Shown: positions 8,482-15,994, counted from the first letter of the stretch. The stretch: DNA of 64,000 nt from JBDTOX01 sp039933015 (GCA_039933015.1 JBDTOX010000087.1:1-64000), one strand, 5' to 3'. The notes: a model not told the origin generated them from the letters alone. Numbers and translations are program-made.

Positions 8482-9876
8482 TCAGCCATAATCTTTGCTT
8501 TCAGTAGGGGCGTCAAAATGCTGCATCAACTGCAGCATTGAAGAGGCCTTGTCCCAGGTTTCGCGATATTCCTTCTGCATTTCAGAATCCGCCACTATGC
8601 CGCCGCCGGCCCAAAAACGAATTTCTCCTGCTGAGTATATCGCCGTGCGGATGGCGATATTGGTATCCATATTGCCATCAAAGCCTATATAGCCGATAGC
8701 ACCACAGTAAAGGCCGCGTCGGTGCGGCTCAAGTTCCTCAATGATTTCCATCGCGCGCAATTTGGGCGCGCCGGTAATTGAGCCGCCCGGGAAACAGCCG
8801 CGCAACAGGTCCAGTGCCGTCATGGTAGGGGCTAAAGTACCGGTAACCGTGCTCACCAGGTGATGCACGTTAGCAAAACTTTCTAGCGCGAACAAGCGGT
8901 CAGCCCGTACCGAGCCGGTCGCACAGCTTTTGCTGATGTCATTGCGCAACAGATCCACAATCATGAGGTTCTCAGCACGGTCTTTCAGGCTGGCTTGCAG
9001 CTCGGCTGCATTGTTGCTGTCTTCGAGAGGATTTTCCGAGCGCGGCCGCGTACCTTTGATGGGGCGGGTCTCCACATGTGTGCCTTTGACTTGTAAAAAC
9101 CGCTCGGGCGAGCCGGACAACACTTGCACGCCGGGGAAATTCATATACGCCAGGAAAGGTGCCGGGCTGATTTTGCGCAAATGCAAATAGGCCGCCCATG
9201 CATCACCTTGCGCTTGTGCCGCAAAGCGCTGCGCCAGATTCACCTGGTAGCAATCACCTTCAAGGATGTAGTTTTTTATTTTTTCAAAAGCCGCAGCGTA
9301 AGTCGGCAAATCCATATTGGAAGTAACGCCTGAGCTAAGCTCAAACTTGCCGTGACTCGGTGCTGCAGGCTGTTCAAACAAGGCGCATAAGGATCGCCAG
9401 TCTTCATGGGTCTGCGCGTTCTGCCCGTGCGATACCAGCCATGCGCGCTTCTCCCTATGATCGACAATCACTGCCCAATCATAAATGCCCACCATCATTT
9501 GCGGGATGTGCTCGCTATCCTGCGCCTGCTCAGGCAAATGCTCTAGCCGGCGCGCCAGATCGTAACCGAAGTAGCCTATCGCGCCGCCGCAAAACGGCAA
9601 CTCACAAGCCGGCACGGTATACGGCGCCAATGCCTGTTTCAATAATAGAAAGGGATCATCGTCCGCTATGCGCGCACCTTGCAAATCACGAATTTCAGTA
9701 TTGGCGCCGTCGGTGGAAAGCATCATGAAAGGCATCGCAGCCATGATGTCGTAATGCCCATACTGGCTTCCAGGCTGTCCGCTATCCAGATATACCGCCC
9801 ATGGCTTGTGAGCAATGCGAGCGAACAATAGGGCACCATCGCTAGCGTAGGCTAATTCGTGTTTGAGCAAACTCAT
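8482..9876 (-). CDS. pabB: Aminodeoxychorismate synthase component I
   Basis: Converts chorismate plus ammonia (from the PabA amidotransferase) to 4-amino-4-deoxychorismate, precursor of p-aminobenzoate. With the ATG at 9876 (MSLLKHELAY), 10 bases after the upstream stop, the protein is 464 aa. The reading frame extends 34 codons further upstream, but that part overlaps the mfnF-like gene and is rejected. The catalytic PIKGT motif lies at 272-276. Its lysine (274) distinguishes PabB from anthranilate synthase, which has PIAGT. The chorismate-binding C-terminal half (GSPERFL, GCFPGGSITGAPK) is intact. There is no PabC fusion, and no PabA is in the window. Its place inside a cofactor operon suggests dedicated pABA supply for methanopterin. 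Confidence 0.92.
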   Translation of the reverse strand: MSLLKHELAYASDGALLFARIAHKPWAVYLDSGQPGSQYGHYDIMAAMPFMMLSTDGANTEIRDLQGARIADDDPFLLLKQALAPYTVPACELPFCGGAIGYFGYDLARRLEHLPEQAQDSEHIPQMMVGIYDWAVIVDHREKRAWLVSHGQNAQTHEDWRSLCALFEQPAAPSHGKFELSSGVTSNMDLPTYAAAFEKIKNYILEGDCYQVNLAQRFAAQAQGDAWAAYLHLRKISPAPFLAYMNFPGVQVLSGSPERFLQVKGTHVETRPIKGTRPRSENPLEDSNNAAELQASLKDRAENLMIVDLLRNDISKSCATGSVRADRLFALESFANVHHLVSTVTGTLAPTMTALDLLRGCFPGGSITGAPKLRAMEIIEELEPHRRGLYCGAIGYIGFDGNMDTNIAIRTAIYSAGEIRFWAGGGIVADSEMQKEYRETWDKASSMLQLMQHFDAPTESKDYG

Positions 9877-9886
9877 ATCAGGAAGC

Positions 9887-10936
9887 TCACGCTGCCGCCC
9901 TTGCCGCATGACAAGCAACCGCATAGGCGGGCAGGCACATAGCAGCCCAGTGGCGGGCATCGTGCGTATTCCCCGCAATCAAAGCACTAACATCACGGTA
10001 ATCTCGATCAAGCTGTTTAGCCAATGCACGTATCAAAAAGCTGCCTGCTCCAGCACCGATTAGCGGGGCTTGGCGATCAATCAAACCGCGCGAATAGCAG
10101 CGTAATGCAGCATCTTGCAGCCTATTAAGCTGCAACTGTTTGAAGCTTTGTGCCAGCTCTATCCATGCGGATGTTGGCGCATCGTTCAAATCCCGGCCTA
10201 TCATCCTTGCCAGGCGCCGTGCACTATCCTGTAGGGTTTTACCTGCGCCATCGGCGGTTTCTGCCATGTCATCGGCCTCATTCAAATCACCGGTCAAACG
10301 ATATACATCAGCCGTCGTGGCAAAATACTCAGCGGCCAATGGTTGCCATTCACCGGCAAAGGGTATGCGACTGGCCAAAGACATTAGCGGCGTGCGCACG
10401 ACTCCGGTATATACCAGCTCTTCGTATTGCATGCGCTCGGCATCAGTAAAGCCACGGTTTTTCGGCCTGCCGTCACTAAGCAGGACAAAATCTGCGGTAG
10501 TGCTGCCAATATCGATAAATAAGCCATGCTCAACCTGCGCCGCGACAAAATCCGCACTGGCCAGCCAGTTGGCTGAGGCGATGCCGGCTAAGTGCTGGCT
10601 GGTGTCTGCTGCGCTGACCAGGCCGGAGGCCCCTGCATAAAAAAGAGGCGCACATTGCAGGTGCCTAGTCATGGCATCGACAATCTGCCTCACACCTGAA
10701 TTGCGATCAGGAAAGATGTCGGCCAATTCCCCTGTCATGGTGACTGCATGCCGGCCAGGCACTGGCTGCAACTGGGTGAGCACGACATCTATAGCGCTAT
10801 GTAATTCGTTTATTCCGCGCCATAACGGGCAAGCGACTTGCACCACATGCAATGCCTGGCCATCAGCTTTTACCAGGGCAGCTTTAAGGTGTGCGCCGCC
10901 AACATCCCAGCCCAGCACAGTATTTTGCTTAGTCAT
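9887..10936 (-). CDS. H4MPT-linked C1 transfer pathway protein, MfnF-like
   Basis: Hydantoinase/oxoprolinase-like actin-fold protein (349 aa from the ATG at 10936) of the family conserved in methanogens and H4MPT-containing methylotrophs. The archaeal member MfnF joins the aminomethylfuran unit to glutamyl-tyramine in methanofuran synthesis. ASKHA-type phosphate motifs are visible: LGWDVGGAHLKAA near the start and GLFIDIGSTTADF near residue 167. Its ATG overlaps the 3' end of the ATP-grasp gene by 8 bases; longer in-frame starts would overlap further and are unlikely. It lies between mfnD-like and pabB. The assignment to methylofuran assembly rests on the family and the neighbourhood. Confidence 0.8.
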   Translation of the reverse strand: MTKQNTVLGWDVGGAHLKAALVKADGQALHVVQVACPLWRGINELHSAIDVVLTQLQPVPGRHAVTMTGELADIFPDRNSGVRQIVDAMTRHLQCAPLFYAGASGLVSAADTSQHLAGIASANWLASADFVAAQVEHGLFIDIGSTTADFVLLSDGRPKNRGFTDAERMQYEELVYTGVVRTPLMSLASRIPFAGEWQPLAAEYFATTADVYRLTGDLNEADDMAETADGAGKTLQDSARRLARMIGRDLNDAPTSAWIELAQSFKQLQLNRLQDAALRCYSRGLIDRQAPLIGAGAGSFLIRALAKQLDRDYRDVSALIAGNTHDARHWAAMCLPAYAVACHAARAAA

Positions 10937-11933
10937 TGAGCGTGACTTCAGCGACATTGCGTGAAATTTCCTTGGGCATCTTGAAGGCTGCAGGCTGAAA
11001 ATCATGATTATAGAGTAAGTCCAGCACTAGCCGCGCAGGATTGCAGCCTATTGCCTCATGCAAACCCACATAGGAAGTCGTCAAGCGGGGGTTAACTTCT
11101 AGTACGGAAATCTGCTTTCCATCGACCAGGATATCAACCCCCACATAGCCAGAGAGACTGGGAATGGCACTTGCCACCTGCTGCGCTAGAATATCGAAAG
11201 CTGACCAATACTCAGCCATGCCGTTGAGGACACTGCCGTTATAGATAAACGCGCCTGAATCCAGTGTTATTTTTTGCTGATTGCAGCTTAGCAGCCAGGC
11301 CTGTCCCTGTTTGCATAGCATGGAAATGCTGGCCGGCGTGCCAGTCTTAAAGGGTTGAATAATATGACTGGTTTCACGCCCTTGCGCTATCCAATTTTCC
11401 AAGGCCTGCGCCGTTGCAAAATAGGCGCTGCCTTCACAACCTACCCCGTCGTCAGGTTTAGACACCCAGTGCGTTATTTGATTTTTTGGCCAACTTTCCG
11501 GCTTATATGTCGGCACCGTGCTCACCTCCGCTGCTTGTAGCGCCAGATATGTAGCAAGCTTGCTGCTCGTCAGCTTGACCCCTTCAGCGCTGCAGCCGAG
11601 CAAAATTTTATGACTGCTATTCACCAGTTCGGTCAGTCGTAGCAACACTCCGCCAGTTTCAGGGGCAATAGGCCATACGGCGTCAGCATCGGCGATGCAT
11701 TGACTCCAGATTTGCCAGACATCGTCTTGCATGGAAACCGGAATGGCCTGTCTGAGGTGTGTGGGCGCAGGCAACCGGGTATCATAAGTAATGGTCACTT
11801 CGGCATCTTGCAATTCTCCCAAATCTCGCAGCAAAGCGTCACGCATAAGTGCGCCCTCCCGCGCCAGTGAAGGAGGCAACGACTCGCGGTATAATCCACC
11901 GCCAGTGATAAATTCACAGACAAAAATCTTCAA
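10929..11933 (-). CDS. ATP-grasp ligase, MfnD-like (tyramine/tyrosine-glutamate ligase)
   Basis: ATP-grasp enzyme (334 aa) of the family containing methanogen MfnD, which ligates glutamate to tyramine in methanofuran biosynthesis. Its counterpart in Methylobacterium H4MPT clusters is thought to perform the equivalent glutamylation in methylofuran. Visible are the N-terminal FITGGGLYRE segment, the nucleotide-binding stretch WVSKPDDGVGCEG (about 160-172) and the Mg-binding VLEVNPRLTTSYVGLHE (about 286-302). The start is TTG at 11933; the only nearby ATG runs into a stop. AAAGAG lies just upstream. It opens the operon mfnD-mfnF-pabB-mfnE-pcd and is divergent from the HisA-like gene, with only 25 bases between the two starts. 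Confidence 0.8.
   Translation of the reverse strand: MKIFVCEFITGGGLYRESLPPSLAREGALMRDALLRDLGELQDAEVTITYDTRLPAPTHLRQAIPVSMQDDVWQIWSQCIADADAVWPIAPETGGVLLRLTELVNSSHKILLGCSAEGVKLTSSKLATYLALQAAEVSTVPTYKPESWPKNQITHWVSKPDDGVGCEGSAYFATAQALENWIAQGRETSHIIQPFKTGTPASISMLCKQGQAWLLSCNQQKITLDSGAFIYNGSVLNGMAEYWSAFDILAQQVASAIPSLSGYVGVDILVDGKQISVLEVNPRLTTSYVGLHEAIGCNPARLVLDLLYNHDFQPAAFKMPKEISRNVAEVTLND
11867..11895 (+). promoter_or_regulatory. Candidate promoter for the HisA-like gene, inside the mfnD-like gene
   Basis: A perfect TATAAT (11890-11895) lies 63 bases upstream of the TTG start and is preceded at 17-base spacing by a poor -35 (GTGAAG, 11867-11872). Because the intergenic space is only 25 bases, a promoter within the opposing coding sequence is expected. 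Not tested. Confidence 0.35.
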
Positions 11934-11958
11934 TTACATCTCTTTAGGTGAACACTTT

Positions 11959-12663
11959 TTGGAAATTATTCCTGTCATTGATCTGCTCGATGGCCGCGTG
12001 GTTCATGCGCGCCGTGGTGAGCGGCAACATTACCGGCCGCTTCAATCATCGCTTTGCAACTCCAGTGAACCGCTTGATATTTTGCAGGCATTACTGGAAT
12101 TATACCCATTCGATCAGCTCTATATTGCTGACCTGAATGGCATCCAAAAACGCGGCAACCATTACGACATCATCAGGAGCATCAGGCAACTTTATCCCGA
12201 TCTTAAGTTATGGCTGGATTGCGGATTGAGCGATGTTGATGATTTAAAAAACTGGAGGGATTCAGGAGTAAGTTTCGTCATCGGCAGCGAGAGTTTGAAT
12301 AGCATGGCGAGCTACACCGCTTTAAACCTGGCATGCAAGCAAAATTACACCCTCTCGCTGGACTTCACCACGTCAGGCTACCAGGGGCCGCTGGAGTTGC
12401 TGCAAGACCCCGCGCAGTGGCCCAGCCAAGTAATTACAATGACACTGAGCCAGGTGGGAAGCAACCTGGGGCCCGATGAAGAGAAACTCGCCTGCATCAT
12501 GCAACAATCTAGCGGCAGCAAGATATACGCAGCGGGCGGCATACGCGGCATGGATGATTTATCAAGGCTTAAAAATATGCATGTCAGCGGCGCCCTTGTT
12601 GCAACTGCGCTACATGCCGGCAAGCTTGCCGGTGCTGAAATCGCCAGTCTGGCAAAATCATAA
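11959..12663 (+). CDS. HisA-like TIM-barrel protein of the H4MPT/methylofuran neighbourhood
   Basis: Predicted 234-aa beta/alpha-barrel related to ProFAR isomerase (HisA), in the uncharacterised archaeal/methylotroph branch rather than histidine synthesis. It has the HisA N-terminal motif IIPVIDLLDGRVVHARRGER, a mid-barrel LWLDCGLSDVDDL, and the C-terminal phosphate-binding IYAAGGIRGMDDL. I chose TTG at 11959 because AGGTGA lies 7 bases upstream. The open frame continues 56 codons upstream, but that part is antisense to the mfnD-like gene. It is the only plus-strand gene in this half of the island. The true substrate is unknown; a cofactor-biosynthesis isomerase or lyase is a reasonable guess. 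Confidence 0.7.
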   Translation: MEIIPVIDLLDGRVVHARRGERQHYRPLQSSLCNSSEPLDILQALLELYPFDQLYIADLNGIQKRGNHYDIIRSIRQLYPDLKLWLDCGLSDVDDLKNWRDSGVSFVIGSESLNSMASYTALNLACKQNYTLSLDFTTSGYQGPLELLQDPAQWPSQVITMTLSQVGSNLGPDEEKLACIMQQSSGSKIYAAGGIRGMDDLSRLKNMHVSGALVATALHAGKLAGAEIASLAKS

Positions 12664-12696
12664 AACAAAAAGCCCGAGCTGAAACTCGGGCCTTTG
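12664..12696. terminator. Bidirectional intrinsic terminator
   Basis: GCCCGAG (12672-12678) pairs with CTCGGGC (12685-12691) around a 6-base loop. On the minus strand it is followed by TTTTTGTTTT, a strong U-tract ending the fae2 transcript. On the plus strand it is followed by CTTTGT, weaker, just after the HisA-like stop. Confidence 0.8.
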
Positions 12697-12741
12697 TATG
12701 CTGCTCTGTAAGAATCCTGACTTATCTAGCCGAATCGCAGA

Positions 12742-13326
12742 CTACTTGGCTTGAAACGGATGTGAAGAAGTTTTGTAATTCTTCAGTACGTCAGCCACCT
12801 TGGGCTCGCGCGCAACTGCACTCTTGATGGCTTGCTTGGTCGCCCGATAATTCCATTCCTGAATTTTCTTATCATCGTCAGCTTTACTACCGATGAACAC
12901 GCCAACACAGATGAATATATCTTCAACTTCAGCCTGAGGAATCGTGCCGTCAGCGACGCAATCCATCACCGCCAAGGAAACTCCACGTTGAGCTGGGCCA
13001 AACATTTGCACGGCTTGCTTACCGTTCTTGATGGTCACTTTGTTGAACATCACGGTAGCCGGCTTGGTCATCAAATTTGGGGCAACAACTGCCAGCAAAC
13101 CATTAACGCCCTGGCGTTGCGTAGTCAACGTACGGGTAAATGCACGCTCTGCGGCACTACCGCGCGGTCCGATAAGCAGGTCGATATGCGAGACATTCTT
13201 TAAATCCATGTCTTCAATCACCAGCGCTTCACCAACCAATACACGATCTATTACTCGGCTATCTTTGCTTTTTGCAGGATCGCTGCCAAGAGCAAAAACG
13301 CCCAAAATCTTATCCAGTATAGACAT
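12742..13326 (-). CDS. Fae paralogue with N-terminal extension
   Basis: Second copy of formaldehyde-activating enzyme, 194 aa from the ATG at 13326 (AAGGAAT 9 bases upstream). After an extra segment of about 23 residues (MSILDKILGVFALGSDPAKS...), which canonical Fae lacks, it carries the Fae fold: RVLVGEALVI, the active-site histidine in NVSHIDLLIGPRGSAAE, and C-terminal HPFQAK. A central block from KPATVMFNKV to FGPAQRGV is identical to the adjacent copy, so this is a tandem duplication. The extension has an amphipathic, hydrophobic character (ILDKILGVFAL) and might direct it to the membrane or a partner. Activity as Fae, as a formaldehyde sensor or as a carrier cannot be told from sequence. 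Confidence 0.85.
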   Translation of the reverse strand: MSILDKILGVFALGSDPAKSKDSRVIDRVLVGEALVIEDMDLKNVSHIDLLIGPRGSAAERAFTRTLTTQRQGVNGLLAVVAPNLMTKPATVMFNKVTIKNGKQAVQMFGPAQRGVSLAVMDCVADGTIPQAEVEDIFICVGVFIGSKADDDKKIQEWNYRATKQAIKSAVAREPKVADVLKNYKTSSHPFQAK

Positions 13327-13402
13327 TGTCCAGATTCCTTTTCTACCCTTGCACAACCAATTGGATAAATTAGTTCAGTCAGGCCACATGCCGGATCGGC
13401 TA

Positions 13403-13442
13403 TATAACAAAACCACCCCATTTTTTGAGGCGATTTGTTATA
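13403..13442 (-). promoter_or_regulatory. Hairpin after the fae stop codon
   Basis: On the minus strand TATAACAAA (13442-13434) directly follows the fae stop and pairs with TTTGTTATA (13411-13403). There is no U-tract behind it. It could protect the fae 3' end or reduce readthrough into the paralogue. Confidence 0.45.
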
Positions 13443-13979
13443 TTACTTGGCTTGGAACGGATGAGTAGAGGCTTTGTACTGCTTCAGTACATCAGCCACC
13501 TTAGGCTCACGCGCCACTGCGCTCTTGATAGCCTGCTTGGTAGCTTGGTAATTCCACTCCTGGATACGTTCATCTATGTCAGCCTTGTGGTCAATGAACA
13601 CACCAACACAAATGAACACGTCTTCAGCTTCAGCTTCTGGAATGGTGCCATCAGCAACACAATCCATCACAGCCATCGCAACACCACGTTGCGCTGGGCC
13701 AAACATTTGAACGGCTTGCTTACCGTTCTTGATGGTCACTTTGTTAAACATTACCGTAGCCGGCTTAGCCATCATGTTGGGAGCAACAATAGCCAAAAGA
13801 CCATTGACGCCTTCCTTCTGGTCAGTCAGCGTACGGCAAAATGCTTCTTCCGCGGCACTACCACGTGGTCCGATGATCAAGTCAATGTGGGCAACGTTCA
13901 GGAGATCCAGGCCGCTACCGTCCGGACGATTGTCAATAACGAGAGCCTCACCCACCAAAACGCGATCAATAACTGCCAT
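13443..13979 (-). CDS. fae: Formaldehyde-activating enzyme
   Basis: Condenses formaldehyde with tetrahydromethanopterin to methylene-H4MPT, the entry step of H4MPT-linked formaldehyde oxidation, in the cytoplasm. At 178 aa it has the family signatures RVLVGEALV near the N-terminus, the catalytic histidine (His31) in NVAHIDLIIGPRGSAAEEAF, MFNKVTIKNGKQAVQMFGPAQ in the middle and STHPF at the end. Compared with the Methylobacterium enzyme as I remember it, there are about nine extra residues before the catalytic histidine. AGGAG stands 5-7 bases before the ATG. A good promoter lies about 100 bases upstream and the gene is followed by a paralogue. High expression is expected from family knowledge. 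Confidence 0.95.
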   Translation of the reverse strand: MAVIDRVLVGEALVIDNRPDGSGLDLLNVAHIDLIIGPRGSAAEEAFCRTLTDQKEGVNGLLAIVAPNMMAKPATVMFNKVTIKNGKQAVQMFGPAQRGVAMAVMDCVADGTIPEAEAEDVFICVGVFIDHKADIDERIQEWNYQATKQAIKSAVAREPKVADVLKQYKASTHPFQAK

Positions 13980-14079
13980 TTAATTCTCCTAAATTAAGTG
14001 TACGGACAAACATAAATCGGTAAAGCGCCGTTGCTCCTGTCATAAGGTGGTGCGCGTTACAATCAACCCACACCAAAAA

Positions 14080-14108
14080 TCTATAATAGTGTTTCACATC
14101 TTGTGCAA
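14080..14108 (-). promoter_or_regulatory. Candidate fae promoter
   Basis: On the minus strand TTGCAC (14108-14103), a 17-base spacer and TATAGA (14085-14080) precede fae. This predicts a 5' leader of about 95 bases. It is the best promoter-like match in the spacer. Confidence 0.55.
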
Positions 14109-14465
14109 ATACTGTCCGATATAGTTATCGTATTGTTTCTACAATTCATCACCTAGCTAAAACCATATGGGTTGGATGGGATTCACCATTTCAAGTTCAA
14201 ATAAATGCAATAAACTTGTTCCTAAAACCAAATTTTCCTCAGACAAAACGAAGTCGAAATGGCTACAAATTAACAGAGAATTATCTGTAGATTACGCTAG
14301 CCATGTGTTGAGTAACGTCTAAATTAATTTAAACTTTAGCTGGATAGCACAAGCATGGGCAGTACATTACGATATTGGATAAATCTAAAATATGCATTAC
14401 TTTTTAGTAGCACAAAGCAGGCTTGATCTGGTTTAGTGGCTAGTAAAAAAGCAAGATACCGCCAC
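14109..14465. other. AT-rich non-coding spacer between fae and phi
   Basis: Together with the fae leader this is about 540 bases without a gene, visibly more AT-rich than the coding DNA around it. I see no reading frame with protein-like composition and no tRNA-like fold. Upstream regulator sites for fae or a small RNA are possible, but nothing specific can be named. Confidence 0.4.
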
Positions 14466-14504
14466 ATAAAAATGGAACGAGTAGGAATGCCCTCGTTCCT
14501 TTTA
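14466..14504 (-). terminator. Intrinsic terminator downstream of phi
   Basis: GGAACGAG (14474-14481) pairs with CTCGTTCC (14492-14499) around a 10-base loop. On the minus strand it is followed by ATTTTTATG, ending the hps-phi transcript 19 bases after the stop codon. On the plus strand TTTTAATT follows, so it may act in both directions. Confidence 0.75.
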
Positions 14505-14522
14505 ATTATTCCAACTCTGACA

Positions 14523-15056
14523 CTATTCCAGATTAGCGTGAATTTCTCTCATCTGTTCTTCAGTCAAACCTTTGTCGTGTACCAGTTTTGCAATCGCAGC
14601 TTCTAAAAAGATCAAGGTAGACAATTCAAAAGTGGTGCCCATAGGCATGCCGTGAGTTTTGACAAAATTAGCTGCCGTGCCCACTTGAACAACCAGGTCG
14701 GCCATGCTTGCCATAGTGGACTGATCCTTCATGGAAATCACCGCAATTTGAGCACCTTGGCCTTTTGCCTTTTTAAGAAGAGGCAACAAGGTTTCAGTTT
14801 CGCCGGAGCCAGAAATCACAATGAATAAATCACCGCTTTGAATACTTGGGGTAACAATCTCACCCACCATGTAAACGTCATAGCCGCTATGCATCAACCT
14901 CATCGCGAAAAAGCGTGAAACCAAGCCCGAGCGACCTGCGCCGGTAATATATATACGCTTGGCTTTATCAACCAACTGCAACAGTTTTTCGTCGTAGCCA
15001 GCGTTTGTAGCTTCAAGAACGCTTGAAATTTTATCTAGGATAAGTTTCTGGTGCAT
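14523..15056 (-). CDS. phi: 6-phospho-3-hexuloisomerase
   Basis: Isomerises D-arabino-3-hexulose 6-phosphate to fructose 6-phosphate, the second RuMP-cycle fixation step. It is a single SIS-domain protein of normal length (177 aa). The sugar-phosphate loops GAGRSG (39-44) and SGSGET (82-87) are intact, as is the HGMPMGTTFELS segment of the family near the C-terminus. GAGG lies 8 bases before the ATG. It follows hps on the same strand after a 131-base spacer containing an intrinsic terminator, so its level probably depends on readthrough. It is also called hxlB in other taxa. Confidence 0.95.
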   Translation of the reverse strand: MHQKLILDKISSVLEATNAGYDEKLLQLVDKAKRIYITGAGRSGLVSRFFAMRLMHSGYDVYMVGEIVTPSIQSGDLFIVISGSGETETLLPLLKKAKGQGAQIAVISMKDQSTMASMADLVVQVGTAANFVKTHGMPMGTTFELSTLIFLEAAIAKLVHDKGLTEEQMREIHANLE

Positions 15057-15117
15057 ATTAATTACCTCATAAAAATTCTTGATTTATATCCCCACAAGTG
15101 CGGGAAATCTGTCGAGT

Positions 15118-15166
15118 AAAAAAACAAATCCACCATGTCGGATCAGTTTGAGCCGAGATGGTGGAT
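15118..15166 (-). terminator. Intrinsic terminator/attenuator between hps and phi
   Basis: On the minus strand ATCCACCAT (15166-15158) pairs with ATGGTGGAT (15136-15128). The inner CGGC/CCGA part extends the stem across a single mismatch. It is followed by TTGTTTTTTT. It lies inside the hps-phi operon, which implies partial termination and more hps than phi mRNA. Confidence 0.75.
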
Positions 15167-15187
15167 ATTGTATTACTACTTTAGTGC

Positions 15188-15817
15188 TTAGTGAGCCAGT
15201 GCGGTGATCTCAGCAGCAGAAGCAGCAGGGTCAGCAGCACCGTAGATGGCAGCGCCAGCTACAATGATGTTGGCGCCAGCATCTTTAACTTGCTTAACGG
15301 TAGCAGCCTTAACACCACCAGCGACAGAAACCTTAACACCCAGACCTAGGCCAGTTACCAGTGCCAGATCGGTGAATGGGGTTTGACCAGCAGCTTGTTG
15401 ATCCAGACCGGTGTGCACACCAATGATGTGCGCGCCCAGCTTAACCGCTTCTTGAGTACGCGCAGCTTTGTCTGTAACGTTGATCAGGTCAACTTGAGCC
15501 TCTTTGCCATACTTGTTGGCAACATCGATTACACCTTTGATGGTGCCCAGGTCGGCAGTACCCAGAACGGTACAGATGTCAGCACCGGCCTTGTAGAATG
15601 GCTCAGCTTCGTAGAAGCCAGCATCCATGGTCTTCAGGTCAACCAGGATCTTGTTGTTCGGGAACTTGGCGCGCAGCGTTTCCAGCAACTTGATACCGTT
15701 GTGCTTGATGCATGGGGTACCAATTTCAAGAATGTCTACGTGAGGTGCTACTTTAGCAGCCAGTGCTACGGTTGCGTCGAAATCCAGTGAATCTAGTGCC
15801 ATTTGAGTTAATGCCAT
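15188..15817 (-). CDS. hps: 3-hexulose-6-phosphate synthase
   Basis: Aldol condensation of formaldehyde with ribulose 5-phosphate, the formaldehyde-fixing step of the RuMP cycle. It is a 209-aa beta/alpha barrel of the orotidine-decarboxylase superfamily. Visible are EIGTPCIKHNG (about 31-41), the metal/phosphate motif ILVDLKTMDAG (about 57-67) and the phosphate-binding KVSVAGGVKAATV (about 160-172). GGAGGAAG lies 5 bases upstream of the ATG at 15817, a near-ideal ribosome binding site in keeping with a highly made enzyme. It has its own promoter-like sequence 60-90 bases upstream, separating it from tal, and is followed by a terminator before phi. Confidence 0.96.
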   Translation of the reverse strand: MALTQMALDSLDFDATVALAAKVAPHVDILEIGTPCIKHNGIKLLETLRAKFPNNKILVDLKTMDAGFYEAEPFYKAGADICTVLGTADLGTIKGVIDVANKYGKEAQVDLINVTDKAARTQEAVKLGAHIIGVHTGLDQQAAGQTPFTDLALVTGLGLGVKVSVAGGVKAATVKQVKDAGANIIVAGAAIYGAADPAASAAEITALAH

Positions 15818-15867
15818 GATACTTCCTCCAAATTGATTACAGGTTTTTACTACATTTTAGAAAAAAT

Positions 15868-15906
15868 TCGATCTCTATCTTATAGCGCTAGTGAGATCGA
15901 TGTCAA
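15868..15906 (-). promoter_or_regulatory. Candidate hps promoter with overlapping dyad operator
   Basis: On the minus strand a perfect -35 TTGACA (15906-15901) and TATAAG (15884-15879) are separated by 16 bases. A perfect 8-bp inverted repeat, TCGATCTC (15868-15875) and GAGATCGA (15893-15900), brackets the -10 region and touches the -35. This is a geometry expected of a regulator-binding site. Confidence 0.6.
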
Positions 15907-15932
15907 TGCAAATAAGCCCCTACCGCACGCTA

Positions 15933-15960
15933 TGCGTTTCCCCGGTGATGGGGAAACGCA
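15933..15960 (-). promoter_or_regulatory. Strong hairpin downstream of tal
   Basis: TGCGTTTCCCC (15933-15943) and GGGGAAACGCA (15950-15960) form a perfect 11-bp stem with a 6-base loop, 34 bases after the tal stop. No U-tract follows on the minus strand, so it may be a transcript 3'-end stabiliser or a Rho-dependent end rather than a classical intrinsic terminator. Confidence 0.55.
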
Positions 15961-15994
15961 CACTTGCATGGGGATTATTCATATTGATTACAAA

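Noticed and set aside
8482..9876. Anthranilate synthase (TrpE) as alternative for the chorismate enzyme
   Set aside because: The active-site motif is PIKGT with lysine at position 274, which marks PabB; no trp genes are nearby.
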